A DNA stretch of 64,000 nucleotides, taken from NCBI RefSeq assembly GCF_014851815.1, contig NZ_JACVAJ010000001.1, forward strand, positions 1,178,001-1,242,000. Reading direction: 5' to 3'. The stretch is from Pseudoxanthomonas sp. PXM01 (GTDB lineage: Bacteria; Pseudomonadota; Gammaproteobacteria; Xanthomonadales; Xanthomonadaceae). This document shows, one piece after another, positions 50,524 to 58,775 of this stretch. A program made the translations under genes and the position numbers. Below the pieces are notes generated by a model, which saw only the letters and a list, made by a program, of their open reading frames with translations, had not been told where the DNA came from and searched no databases. Position 1 is the first letter of the stretch. Every line of letters begins with the position of its first letter.

Positions 50524-50551
50524 ATGACCGTTTCATGACTCTCCCGGACAG
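50524..50551 (-). promoter_or_regulatory. candidate Pho box upstream of DUF47-pit
   Basis: On the minus strand, going toward the DUF47 gene, the repeats are CTGTCCG, then GAGTCAT, then CGGTCAT, spaced by 3 and 4 bases (GGA and GAAA). The PhoB box is made of seven-base CTGTCAT-type units with four-base spacers. Two units match at 5-6 of 7 positions with correct 11-base phasing; the third is one base off. The site ends 46 bases before the ATG. Match is by eye only. Confidence 0.42.
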
Positions 50552-50755
50552 CCTCCCCTGGTTTGCGGCCCTCCGGAGGGCCGGCATTGGACGAATGTCT
50601 TGTTCAGCTTCACGCGTCCTCGCGCCGGCCGTTTGCTAAACTCGCGCCGCGCCTCCGGGTGCACCCTATGGACGACGACCCTACTTCCCCCCACTGTCCC
50701 CCGCGACAGACCCCGCCCGCCTCGCCGGCCCTCCCTGCATTGAACGGAGGCTCCC

Positions 50756-52063
50756 GTGCTTGAGCTGATCATCGTGTTTGCCCTCGTGCTGTTGAACGGC
50801 TTCTTCGCCATGTCCGAGATGTCGGTCATGACCTCGCGCAAGAGCCGTCTGAAGCAGATGGCCCAGACCAGCCATCGCGCCCAGCGTGCGCTGGATCTGT
50901 CCGAGAAGCCCGAGAACTTCCTGTCTACCGTCCAGATCGGCATCACGCTGATCGGCGTGCTGACCGGTACGTTCGGCGGTGATGCTATCGGCAGCGCCAT
51001 CGGCGGCTGGCTCGCCTCCACCATCCCTGCCTCCGCGCCCTACGCACCCAAGATCGGAATAGGCGTCGCGGTGGCATTGATCACCTATCTGACGCTGATC
51101 TTCGGCGAGCTGGTACCCAAGCGCCTCGCCATCACCCGTCCGGAAACCATCGCCGGCTTCGTCGCCGTGCCCATGGGGTGGCTGGCCAAGATCACCGCCC
51201 CCGCCGTCGCCCTGCTGGCTTTCAGCACGCGCTTGGTCCTGCGCATCTTCGGACTGGCTGATGACAACAAGGAAGCGGTCACGGAGGAAGAAATCCGCAT
51301 GCTGGTGTCCGAAGGACACGAAGCCGGCGTGATCGACGCCGACGAACGCAACATGATGAACCGCGTGCTGCGCCTCGGCGACCGCACCGCCGACAGCCTG
51401 ATGACGCCTCGCAAGAAGATCACCTGGCTGGACGCCGCCGCCCCGTACGAGGACAACCTGCAGACGATGCACGAGTCCGCGTTCTCGCGCTTCCCGGTGT
51501 ATCGCGGCAACGACCAGGACGTGGTGGGCGTGCTGGAAGTGAAGTCCCTGCTGGACCGTTTCGGCGTCGCCCAGCCCGACCTCTTCATCAAACTGCGCGA
51601 GCCGCTGTTCGTCTCCGAATCCACCCATGCGATGAAGCTGCTGGAGATCTTCCGCGAGGAACAGCAGTCGCTGGCACTGGTCGTCGACGAGTATGGTGAG
51701 ATCCAGGGCCTGGTCACCCAGAGCGACCTGATGGGCGCCGTGGTCGGCCGCCTCCAGGCGGCGGAAAACACTGAGGACGCCCCCTTGGTCGTCGTCCGCG
51801 ACGACGGCTCACTGCTGGTGGACGGTTCGCTGCCCAACGACGACCTGCGCGAACTGCTGGGCGGCGTGGCGCTGCCGGACGACGACGAGTACAACACGGT
51901 CGCCGGCATGATGATCGAGCGCTTCGGCCGCATCCCGCATGTCGGCGAACGCCTGGACTGGGCCGGATGGCGCTTCGAAGTGGTCGATCTGGACGGCGCG
52001 CGCATCGACAAGCTGCTGCTGCAGAAACTGCCCGAGACCGACGGCGAAGACCTGGCGGTCTGA
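50756..52063 (+). CDS. CNNM/CorC-type transporter-associated protein (hemolysin family)
   Basis: A 435-residue membrane protein: DUF21/CNNM domain with about four helices (LELIIVFALVLLNGFFAMSE, EKPENFLSTVQIGITLIGVL, IFGELVPKRLAIT), a CBS-pair (ADSLMTPRKKITWLDAAAPY, VVDEYGEIQGLVTQSDLMGA) and a CorC_HlyC domain (LLVDGSLPNDDLRELLGGVA). Relatives are implicated in magnesium or other divalent-ion efflux. The GTG start is preceded by AACGGAGG. The ExoD-like gene follows after one base. Confidence 0.93.
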   Translation: MLELIIVFALVLLNGFFAMSEMSVMTSRKSRLKQMAQTSHRAQRALDLSEKPENFLSTVQIGITLIGVLTGTFGGDAIGSAIGGWLASTIPASAPYAPKIGIGVAVALITYLTLIFGELVPKRLAITRPETIAGFVAVPMGWLAKITAPAVALLAFSTRLVLRIFGLADDNKEAVTEEEIRMLVSEGHEAGVIDADERNMMNRVLRLGDRTADSLMTPRKKITWLDAAAPYEDNLQTMHESAFSRFPVYRGNDQDVVGVLEVKSLLDRFGVAQPDLFIKLREPLFVSESTHAMKLLEIFREEQQSLALVVDEYGEIQGLVTQSDLMGAVVGRLQAAENTEDAPLVVVRDDGSLLVDGSLPNDDLRELLGGVALPDDDEYNTVAGMMIERFGRIPHVGERLDWAGWRFEVVDLDGARIDKLLLQKLPETDGEDLAV

Positions 52064-52064
52064 C

Positions 52065-52691
52065 ATGTCCGCCGAAGACGCGCCGCGACACACCAGCACC
52101 GCCACGCTGATCGACGGCTTCGCCGCCGGCGATCCCGAGGAAGTCCTGCGCCTGGGCGATCTGCTGAAGGATTTCGGCCCGGCTGCGTTCGGCATGCTGC
52201 TCTTCATAGGCGTGCTGCCGGCTTTCATCCCGGTGCCCGGTGTCGGCGGCGCGATCGGCGGCCCGATGGTGATCCTGGTCGGCGTGCAGTTGCTGCTGGG
52301 CATGCGCAAGGTCTGGCTGCCTGCCTTCCTGGCCCGCCGCGGCCCGCACCGCAGCGCGATGATGCGCTTCCGCCAGCGCATGGCGCCGTGGTTGCGTCGT
52401 CTGGAGAAGCTGGTCCGCCCCCGCATGGCAGGCTTCCTCGACAACCGCATCGCACTCAGCTTCACCGGCCTGCTGCTGGTCCTGCTGGGCATCCTGCTGG
52501 CGCTGCCCATTCCGTTCACCAACTACGTGTTCGGCTTCCTGCTGTTGCTGTTCGCATTGGCGCTGCTGGAACGCGATGGTGCGTTGCTGCTGGTGGCATG
52601 GATCGCCGGCGGCATCGCCGTGGTGGTGTTCGGCTTCCTGTCCGGCAATCTGGTCGAATCGCTGAGTGCGCTGATCGCGAAGTGGTTCTGA
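52065..52691 (+). CDS. ExoD-family membrane protein
   Basis: A 208-residue protein: LLKDFGPAAFGMLLFIGVLP, VPGVGGAIGGPMVILVGVQL, LLGMRKVWLPAFLARRG, LALPIPFTNYVFGFLLLLFA, and further helices. This matches ExoD, named from exopolysaccharide mutants of Sinorhizobium, role unsettled. The ATG lies one base after the stop of the CNNM/CorC gene, so they are co-transcribed. Confidence 0.9.
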   Translation: MSAEDAPRHTSTATLIDGFAAGDPEEVLRLGDLLKDFGPAAFGMLLFIGVLPAFIPVPGVGGAIGGPMVILVGVQLLLGMRKVWLPAFLARRGPHRSAMMRFRQRMAPWLRRLEKLVRPRMAGFLDNRIALSFTGLLLVLLGILLALPIPFTNYVFGFLLLLFALALLERDGALLLVAWIAGGIAVVVFGFLSGNLVESLSALIAKWF

Positions 52692-52723
52692 GCCCTCGCA
52701 CCGGACCTCGACAGGAATCTTTG

Positions 52724-52789
52724 TGTGGGAGCGACGTAAGTCGCGATGGCCACCGGTAAAGCCTCATCGCGACTTACGTCGCTCCCACA
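52724..52789. repeat. perfect 25-base inverted repeat (REP-like)
   Basis: Arms at 52724-52748 and 52765-52789 are exact complements and begin TGTGGGAGCGACGTAAGTCG; the 16-base loop is 52749-52764. Sequences of this type recur in Xanthomonadaceae and Pseudomonas intergenic spaces. It sits between the convergent ExoD-like and GGDEF-EAL genes and can act as a strong terminator hairpin. Confidence 0.88.
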
Positions 52790-52807
52790 GTCAGCACCAC
52801 AGGCGCT

Positions 52808-54928
52808 TCAGGCCACGAGCTGTGCGAACTCCGCCGCGGTAACCGGATATCCCAGCCAGTAGCCCTGTGCGAGATCGCAACCGCGCTCACGCAGCAGGTT
52901 GAATTGGCCTTCCTTCTCTACGCCCTCGGCCACGACCGTGATGCCCAGCGAATGCGCCATCGCGATGATCGCGGTGGTCAGCGCCAGGTCGTCAGGATCA
53001 CGCAGCATGTCGGCGATGAAGCTGCGGTCGATCTTCACGCCATCGACCGGCACGCGGCGCAGGTGGCTCAGGCCCGAGAAGCCGGTGCCGAAATCGTCCA
53101 GCCACACCTTCACGCCGGTGCGGTGCAGCGTGGCCAGCAGCGCGCTGGCATGCGCCTCGTCGCTGATGACGGCCGTCTCGGTCAGCTCCAGGTGCAGGCG
53201 CGACGCCGCCAGCCCCGTATCGCGAAGGCAGTCGGCGACCACGTCCGGCAAGTCGCCATTGCGCAGCTGGCGGGGTGATACGTTGACCGAGACGAACAAC
53301 GGCTCCATCGCGTCGCGCTCGCTGCCCCAGCGCGCAGCGGCGGCGCACGCGGCGCGCAGCACGCGGGGGCCGATGCTCTCGATCAGCCCGCTCTGCTCGG
53401 CCACGTCGATGAACACCGACGGCGCCACCATGCCCAGTTCCGGATGCTGCCAGCGCAGCAGCGCTTCGGCGCCCACGATACGGCTGTCGGCCATGCGGAA
53501 CACCGGCTGATACATCAGGCTCAGCTCGCCGCGCTCCCACGCGCCGCGCAACTCCTGTTCCATGCGCACGCGCCGCTCGACGGCCTGGTCCATCGCACGG
53601 CTGTAGAAGCGGTAGCAGTTCTTGCCGGCGACCTTCGCCTGGTACATCGCGATGTCGCCGTTCTTCATCAGCGCGGTCGCGCCTGAAGCATCTTCCGGGA
53701 ACAGGGTGATGCCGATGGACGTCCCCAGGAACACCTGGCGTTCCTGCACCACGATCGGGCGCCCCAGTTCGGCCACCAGCTTCTCGGCCAGCCGCGTGGC
53801 ACCACCGCGCACATCGCCATCCTGGATCAGGATGACGAACTCGTCGCCGCCGAAGCGCGCCAGCAGTGCATCGTCGCCTCCCATCGTTTCCACCGCGTCA
53901 CGGATGCGATGGGCGAACTGTTGCAGCACCTCGTCGCCGGCCTCGTGGCCGAGGGTGTCGTTGACGCGCTTGAAATCGTCGATGTCGGCGAACAGCAGTG
54001 CGAGCTGCCGGCCCGCGCCGCGCAGCATCATCAGGCGATGGTCCAGGCTCTCGCGGAAGGCCAGACGGTTGGTCAGCCCGGTCAACGAATCGGTGTAGGC
54101 CATGCGTCGCACGTCGCGGTCGTGGCGCGCGATGCTGTCGCTCATCGTGCCGAACGCACGCACCAGCTCGCCGACTTCATCCTGGCGTTCGCTGGACATG
54201 CGCTCGCCGTTGTAGTTGCCGACCTCGATGTCGTGCGCCGCACGCGCCAACTGCCGGATCGGCCTGACCAGCGTGCGCTGGGCATACACCATGATCGCCA
54301 CGCATGCGGCCACCAGCGCGGCCAGCAGCAATGCGATCCAGCCCAGGTGGCGCGCGCCGAGCTCGTTCAGCCGTGCCCGCGCCTCGGTGATGGCCTTCTC
54401 CTCGTAAGCGCGCACCGACGCCACCGAGTAACCGACACGCACGCCGCCGATGCGTTCGCTGCCGATCATGATCGGCTCGGACACGTCCACGATCTGCGCC
54501 GACCATTGCGTATGCATGCTGCGCGCGTTCACGGCTTCGTACGCCAGCGGATCGGTCATGGTCTGGCCGTACACCGCGATGTCGGCGGTGCCGTCGTGGA
54601 TGATCCGGCCCTGATTGTCGTAGACGAGCACGTAGCTGACGTCGGGTTCCTTCTGCGCCGAGCGCACGATGCTGCCGATCGTGTCCAGGTCGAAGTAGTA
54701 CAGCGGGTTCGCCAGGGCGTCGCCCAGCTGGTCGACGGTGGCTTCGCCATGGCGGCGCAGGCTGTCCTCGACCATGCCGTGCATCGCTTCGCGACCGAGG
54801 TCCGCGACATCCTGCTGCATCACCTTCTGCCGGTGCAGCAGCGTGCCGAGCAGCGCGATCACCACCACCAGCATGATCGCCATCGCCGCCAGGAAGCGCG
54901 CCTGCAGGCCGAACTTCATGGACTTCAT
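52808..54928 (-). CDS. membrane-bound GGDEF-EAL protein with HAMP domain
   Basis: A 706-residue c-di-GMP protein. One membrane helix (about 11-31), a periplasmic domain of roughly 160 residues (YYFDLDTIGSIVRSAQKEPD), a second helix (about 196-217), a HAMP linker, a GGDEF domain with intact FGGDEF (360-364), and an EAL domain (E488-A-L). EAL catalytic blocks LELTE, DDFGTGFSGL, KIDRSFI and VVAEGVEKEGQ are kept, so both cyclase and phosphodiesterase activity are possible. The start overlaps the stop of a PhnD-like binding-protein gene (ATGA). Confidence 0.93.
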   Translation of the reverse strand: MKSMKFGLQARFLAAMAIMLVVVIALLGTLLHRQKVMQQDVADLGREAMHGMVEDSLRRHGEATVDQLGDALANPLYYFDLDTIGSIVRSAQKEPDVSYVLVYDNQGRIIHDGTADIAVYGQTMTDPLAYEAVNARSMHTQWSAQIVDVSEPIMIGSERIGGVRVGYSVASVRAYEEKAITEARARLNELGARHLGWIALLLAALVAACVAIMVYAQRTLVRPIRQLARAAHDIEVGNYNGERMSSERQDEVGELVRAFGTMSDSIARHDRDVRRMAYTDSLTGLTNRLAFRESLDHRLMMLRGAGRQLALLFADIDDFKRVNDTLGHEAGDEVLQQFAHRIRDAVETMGGDDALLARFGGDEFVILIQDGDVRGGATRLAEKLVAELGRPIVVQERQVFLGTSIGITLFPEDASGATALMKNGDIAMYQAKVAGKNCYRFYSRAMDQAVERRVRMEQELRGAWERGELSLMYQPVFRMADSRIVGAEALLRWQHPELGMVAPSVFIDVAEQSGLIESIGPRVLRAACAAAARWGSERDAMEPLFVSVNVSPRQLRNGDLPDVVADCLRDTGLAASRLHLELTETAVISDEAHASALLATLHRTGVKVWLDDFGTGFSGLSHLRRVPVDGVKIDRSFIADMLRDPDDLALTTAIIAMAHSLGITVVAEGVEKEGQFNLLRERGCDLAQGYWLGYPVTAAEFAQLVA

Positions 54929-55854
54929 TCGACCTGCTCCCGGACGCGGGTCACGCCGCGGCGCAGATCGTCCAGCGCCTGCTGCGACGCCGGATCGACC
55001 GGCAGGAAGCGGGTCGTGCGGAAGAAGACATTCAGCGCGTCGCGGGCGGCCGGATCGTTGGCGGCCTCCAGCAGTACCTCGCGCAGGCGCGCCTCGATCC
55101 TGGGGTCGAGGTCGCCGCGCACAATTTCCAGCGCGCGCGGGAAGTCCTGTGTCTCGTGGATCACGCGGAAATCGCGCCGGAACGACGGCGGCATGCGGCG
55201 TACGTCCTCCCAGTCCAGGTTGCTCACCACACCGCCGTCGACCAGCCGCTTATGCACCCAGGCAGCGATGTTGAGTTCGGAACGCGCGAACACGTAGCCG
55301 ACCGAATCGGCGGACGGCCGGTCCATCGGCGACAGCAGGATCTCCATCCGCTGGCCGGCGTCCAGCAGTGCCACCGACGGCGCGAAGTACGCGCTGGTCG
55401 ACGCGGTGTTCTGGAAGGCCACGGTGCGCCCCTTCAGGTCCGCCAGTCGCTCCAGCCCACTGTCGCGGCGGACGAAGAACACGCCGTGGTAGCGGCTCAC
55501 GCCACCACGCTCGGTCAGCAGCAGCGCGTGCGCGCCGGCGCGCTCCTGCAGCCGCATGCCGGTGCCGGCGGTCTCGGTGACCCAATCCACCCGGCCGCGG
55601 CGCAGGTAACTGGTCATCTGCTGCGCATCGCGGGCCATCAGGATGCGGCCCTCGGTGATGCCGACATCGCGCATGCGCGGCACGACGTAGTCCAGCAGGG
55701 GCTTGAGCTGTTCGTAGTGCGCCTTGGGGTCGTCGCTGATGCGGCCCAGCACGAGGACGCGCTCGTCGCCGGCGGCGCTGGCCGGGACCACGGCGGCGGG
55801 AAGCAGGGCTGCACCGAGGGCGGCCAGCGCTAGGCGGAACCAGGTTGTACGCAA
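54925..55854 (-). CDS. PhnD-like periplasmic binding protein
   Basis: A 309-residue protein with a signal peptide (LALAALGAALLPAAVVPASA). It reads as a PhnD/TroA-like substrate-binding protein: VLVLGRISDDPKAHYEQLKP, MARDAQQMTSYLRRGRVDWV, GVFFVRRDSGLERLADLKG, VAFQNTASTSAYFAPSVALL. The family binds phosphonate, phosphite or related oxyanions. No ABC transporter genes lie beside it; it overlaps the GGDEF-EAL gene, so it may be its periplasmic sensor. The start is a TTG at 55854 that fits the signal peptide; there is no better ATG. Confidence 0.8.
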   Translation of the reverse strand: MRTTWFRLALAALGAALLPAAVVPASAAGDERVLVLGRISDDPKAHYEQLKPLLDYVVPRMRDVGITEGRILMARDAQQMTSYLRRGRVDWVTETAGTGMRLQERAGAHALLLTERGGVSRYHGVFFVRRDSGLERLADLKGRTVAFQNTASTSAYFAPSVALLDAGQRMEILLSPMDRPSADSVGYVFARSELNIAAWVHKRLVDGGVVSNLDWEDVRRMPPSFRRDFRVIHETQDFPRALEIVRGDLDPRIEARLREVLLEAANDPAARDALNVFFRTTRFLPVDPASQQALDDLRRGVTRVREQVE

Positions 55855-55904
55855 CGATAGGCGCCCGCCAGAACGATGGCGGCAGCCTATCGGAAAACGT
55901 GGAT

Positions 55905-56711
55905 TCAAGACAGTGATCCGGCCCCGCCTTGGCCCGCCAGCCGGGCCATGCGCTGGGCATCGGCCAGGATGCCGCGTAGCAGGCGTACTTCCTGCTCGGT
56001 CAGGTCGGCCTTGGCGAACAACCGCCTCAACTTGCGCATTGCCGAATCCGGTGTGCGCCCCTTGTGGAAGTCGATCGCATCGAGCGTATCGCCGAGCTGT
56101 GCGAAGAAGCCTTCCACATGGGCATGGCTGGCCGGGGTTTCGTCGGGATGGATCGGCTCCGGGATCGCCACCGATGTCCCCTCCAGCAGCGCCAGCCGCA
56201 GTTCGTAGGCCAGCACCTGCACGGCGGCCGCCAGGTTCAGCGAGCTGTACTCGGGATTGGCGGGAATGTGCACCGCGGCGTGGCAGAGCTGCAGTTCCTC
56301 GTTGCTCAGGCCGGTCCGCTCGCGGCCGAACACCAGCGCCACTTCGCCGCCGGCGGCAGCCCGTGCCACTGCCAGTGCCGCCGCCTGCCGCGGGGCATGC
56401 TCCTCCAACTGGACGCGACGGCTGCGCGCGGTGCATCCCAGCACCAGGTGGCAGTCCGCCACGGCCTCGGCCAGCGTGGCCACCACCGGAGCGTCGCCCA
56501 GCAGGTCGTCCGCACCGGCCGCGCGCCGGTAGGCCTCGTCGGCGGGATAGTCCTCGGGCGCGACCAGCACCAGGCGGGTCAGCCCCATTGTCTTCAGGGC
56601 ACGCGCGGCTGCGCCGATGTTGCCGGGGTGCTGCGTGCCGACCAGCACCACGCGAAGGCGGGTGGCCGCGGCCGGGGAAAGGGAATCGATCGGGGAAACG
56701 GGCGTATTCAT
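55905..56711 (-). CDS. trmJ: tRNA (cytidine/uridine-2'-O-)-methyltransferase TrmJ
   Basis: TrmJ methylates the 2'-OH of nucleotide 32 in several tRNAs. The 268-residue SPOUT enzyme has [35 protein letters not shown] and [20 protein letters not shown] (the knot), then a C-terminal helical tail typical of TrmJ rather than TrmL. The start at 56711 is the conserved position. It is divergent from suhB, a conserved arrangement. Confidence 0.94.
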   Translation of the reverse strand: MNTPVSPIDSLSPAAATRLRVVLVGTQHPGNIGAAARALKTMGLTRLVLVAPEDYPADEAYRRAAGADDLLGDAPVVATLAEAVADCHLVLGCTARSRRVQLEEHAPRQAAALAVARAAAGGEVALVFGRERTGLSNEELQLCHAAVHIPANPEYSSLNLAAAVQVLAYELRLALLEGTSVAIPEPIHPDETPASHAHVEGFFAQLGDTLDAIDFHKGRTPDSAMRKLRRLFAKADLTEQEVRLLRGILADAQRMARLAGQGGAGSLS

Positions 56712-56805
56712 GGGGGCAAATGGTAAACTGCGTAGGCCGGTCTCCGCGCCGTGCTGCTCTTTTCCACTTGTTCGCCCGCCCCACGCCTGTCCGAGGTCCG
56801 TTCGC

Positions 56806-57627
56806 ATGCAAAAGCCCGTCGTCACCGTCATGACCAAGGCAGCCCGCCTCGCAGGCAACGTCCTGTTGCGGAGCATCAACAAGCTGGACGCGCTGAACGT
56901 GGTGCAGAAAGAGCGGATGGACTACGCGAGCGAAGTCGATGCGGACGCCGAGAAGGTCATCATCAAGGAGCTGCGCCGCGCCTACCCGGACTACGGGTTC
57001 GTCGGCGAGGAGAGCGGCGCCCAGATCAACGGCCGCTACACCTTCGTGATCGATCCGCTGGACGGCACGAGCAATTACCTGCGGGGTTTCCCGCACTACT
57101 GCGTCTCGATCGCCCTGGTGGACAACGGCGAACCGACCGACGCGGTGATCTTCGACCCGCTGCGCAACGACCTGTTCACCGCCAGCCGCGGCGCCGGCGC
57201 CCAGCTCAACGAGCGCCGCATCCGCGTGGCCGACCGCAAGGAACTGGCCGGCACCGTCATCACCACCGGCTTCCCGCCGCGCGAGCGCGCCCGCGCCGGC
57301 GCGCAGCTGGAGTGCGTCCGCGAGCTGCTGGTGCACGCCGAGGACATCCGGCGCACCGGATCGGCCGCGCTGGATCTGGCCTACGTGGCCTGTGGCCGCG
57401 CCGACGCCTACTTCGAGGCCGGTGTGAAGGACTGGGACATCGCGGCCGGCGTGCTGCTGGTGCGCGAGGCGGGCGGCAAGGTCTGCGATTTCCGCGGCGC
57501 GGCGCTCGGCAAGATCGACGGCCGCACCGCCCTGCCCCGCCAGATCGTCGCCGGCAACCTCAAGGTCGCCGAGGCGCTGCAGAAGACCATCGTTTCGTCG
57601 GGCTACGCAGCATCATTCAATGGTTGA
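56806..57627 (+). CDS. suhB: inositol-1-monophosphatase SuhB
   Basis: SuhB is a magnesium-dependent inositol phosphatase that also takes part in ribosomal-RNA antitermination with NusA. The 273-residue protein has VGEESG (E68, E69), the DPLDGT motif at 83-88, and a C-terminal [15 protein letters not shown]. The ATG at 56806 has GAGG upstream. It diverges from trmJ over 94 bases and its end carries a GTAG repeat dimer. Confidence 0.95.
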   Translation: MQKPVVTVMTKAARLAGNVLLRSINKLDALNVVQKERMDYASEVDADAEKVIIKELRRAYPDYGFVGEESGAQINGRYTFVIDPLDGTSNYLRGFPHYCVSIALVDNGEPTDAVIFDPLRNDLFTASRGAGAQLNERRIRVADRKELAGTVITTGFPPRERARAGAQLECVRELLVHAEDIRRTGSAALDLAYVACGRADAYFEAGVKDWDIAAGVLLVREAGGKVCDFRGAALGKIDGRTALPRQIVAGNLKVAEALQKTIVSSGYAASFNG

Positions 57628-57643
57628 GTCCGTAAGGCCCGAC

Positions 57644-57727
57644 GTAGAGCCGAGCTTGCTCGGCTCCGCGGACCACCAGACACCTGGAATGCCGCATGTA
57701 GCAGCAGCGGAGCAAGCTCCGCTCTAC
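57644..57727. repeat. inverted dimer of GTAG-headed palindromes (SMAG-type REP)
   Basis: The plus copy begins GTAG at 57644 and folds as GAGCCGAGC-TT-GCTCGGCTC (57647-57666). The minus copy begins GTAG at 57727 and folds as GAGCGGAGC-TT-GCTCCGC (57724-57707). GTAG-headed hairpins arranged as inverted dimers are the known SMAG repeat type of Stenotrophomonas, and related ones exist in other Xanthomonadaceae. It lies just beyond suhB, next to a terminator. Confidence 0.85.
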
Positions 57728-57739
57728 GATGAGCAATAA

Positions 57740-57766
57740 AAAAGGCCACGCATTGCGTGGCCTTTT
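57740..57766. terminator. bidirectional terminator for suhB and secF
   Basis: A 12-base perfect stem, AAAAGGCCACGC / GCGTGGCCTTTT (57740-57751 with 57755-57766), loop ATT, preceded by A residues. Confidence 0.9.
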
Positions 57767-57787
57767 CCGTTACCGGGCTACCGGCGA

Positions 57788-58762
57788 TTACGGGCGACGC
57801 GCCAGCAGCGCCTCGTCCTTGGCCTTCGGCATCAGGTCCTGCTTGGTGACCGTCAGGAAGCCCAAGGTCAGCAGCGGGCAGGCCACGAAGATCGACGAGA
57901 CCGTGCCCAGCACGATGCCGATCATCTGCGACAGCGCCATGCCTTCCAGCGAACCGCCACCGTACAGGTACAGCGCGAACACGGTCAGGAACGCGACGAA
58001 CGAGGTGATGATGGTGCGCGACAGCGTCTGGTTGATCGAGCGGTTCAGGATTTCCATCGGCTCGGCGCGCAGGTTGCGGAAGTTCTCGCGCACGCGGTCG
58101 AACACCACGATCTTGTCGTTGATCGAGAAGCCCATCACCGACAGCAGGCCGGCCAGGATGGTCAGGTCGAACTCGATGCCGCTGGCCGCGAAGAAGCCGG
58201 CCACGATCAGCACGTCGGCCAGGGTCGTGACGATGGCCGAGACCGCGAACTTCCACTCGAAGCGCACGGCGATATAGATCAGGAAGCCGACCACCACGAA
58301 CAGCAGCGTGTACAGGCCGTTGAGCGCCAGCTCCTTGCCGACCTGCGGACCGACGAACTCGCTACGCATCACCGTGGCGGTATTGCCCTCGGTGGACGCC
58401 AGGCGCAGCACGTCCGCCGCCGTCCGGTTGCTGGCTTCGGCGCCTTCCGCCGTGCCGGCGTCCTCGCGCGGCTGCAGGCGCACCAGCAGGTCGCTGCCGG
58501 TACCGAACGTCTGCACCTGCGCACTGCCGTAGCCGCCGGCTTCCAGGCGCTCACGCACACTGTCGACGTTCGGCGGCGTCTGGAAGCGCAGTTCCACGAC
58601 GGTGCCGCCGGTGAAGTCCAGCGCGAAGTTGAAACTCTTGAACGCGATGGCGCCAATCGCGGCGATGGCCAGCAGCGCCGCGATGCCGATGGACACCCAG
58701 CGCACGCGCATGAAGTTGAAGTTGGTGGTGTGCGGAATCAGCCGCAACGGGAAAAGGCTCAT
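57788..58762 (-). CDS. secF: protein translocase subunit SecF
   Basis: SecF with SecD uses the proton gradient to pull exported proteins through SecYEG. The 324-residue protein has six helices and the family segments FALDFTGGTVVELRFQTPPN, VGFSINDKIVVFDRVRENFR and SINQTLSRTIITSFVAFLTV. It follows secD by 13 bases. Confidence 0.97.
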   Translation of the reverse strand: MSLFPLRLIPHTTNFNFMRVRWVSIGIAALLAIAAIGAIAFKSFNFALDFTGGTVVELRFQTPPNVDSVRERLEAGGYGSAQVQTFGTGSDLLVRLQPREDAGTAEGAEASNRTAADVLRLASTEGNTATVMRSEFVGPQVGKELALNGLYTLLFVVVGFLIYIAVRFEWKFAVSAIVTTLADVLIVAGFFAASGIEFDLTILAGLLSVMGFSINDKIVVFDRVRENFRNLRAEPMEILNRSINQTLSRTIITSFVAFLTVFALYLYGGGSLEGMALSQMIGIVLGTVSSIFVACPLLTLGFLTVTKQDLMPKAKDEALLARRP

Positions 58763-58775
58763 CTTCTGTCTCCCG

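Noticed and set aside
55855-57336. Upstream extension of the PhnD-like frame
   Set aside because: Antisense or out-of-frame to trmJ and suhB; the signal peptide starts near 55854.
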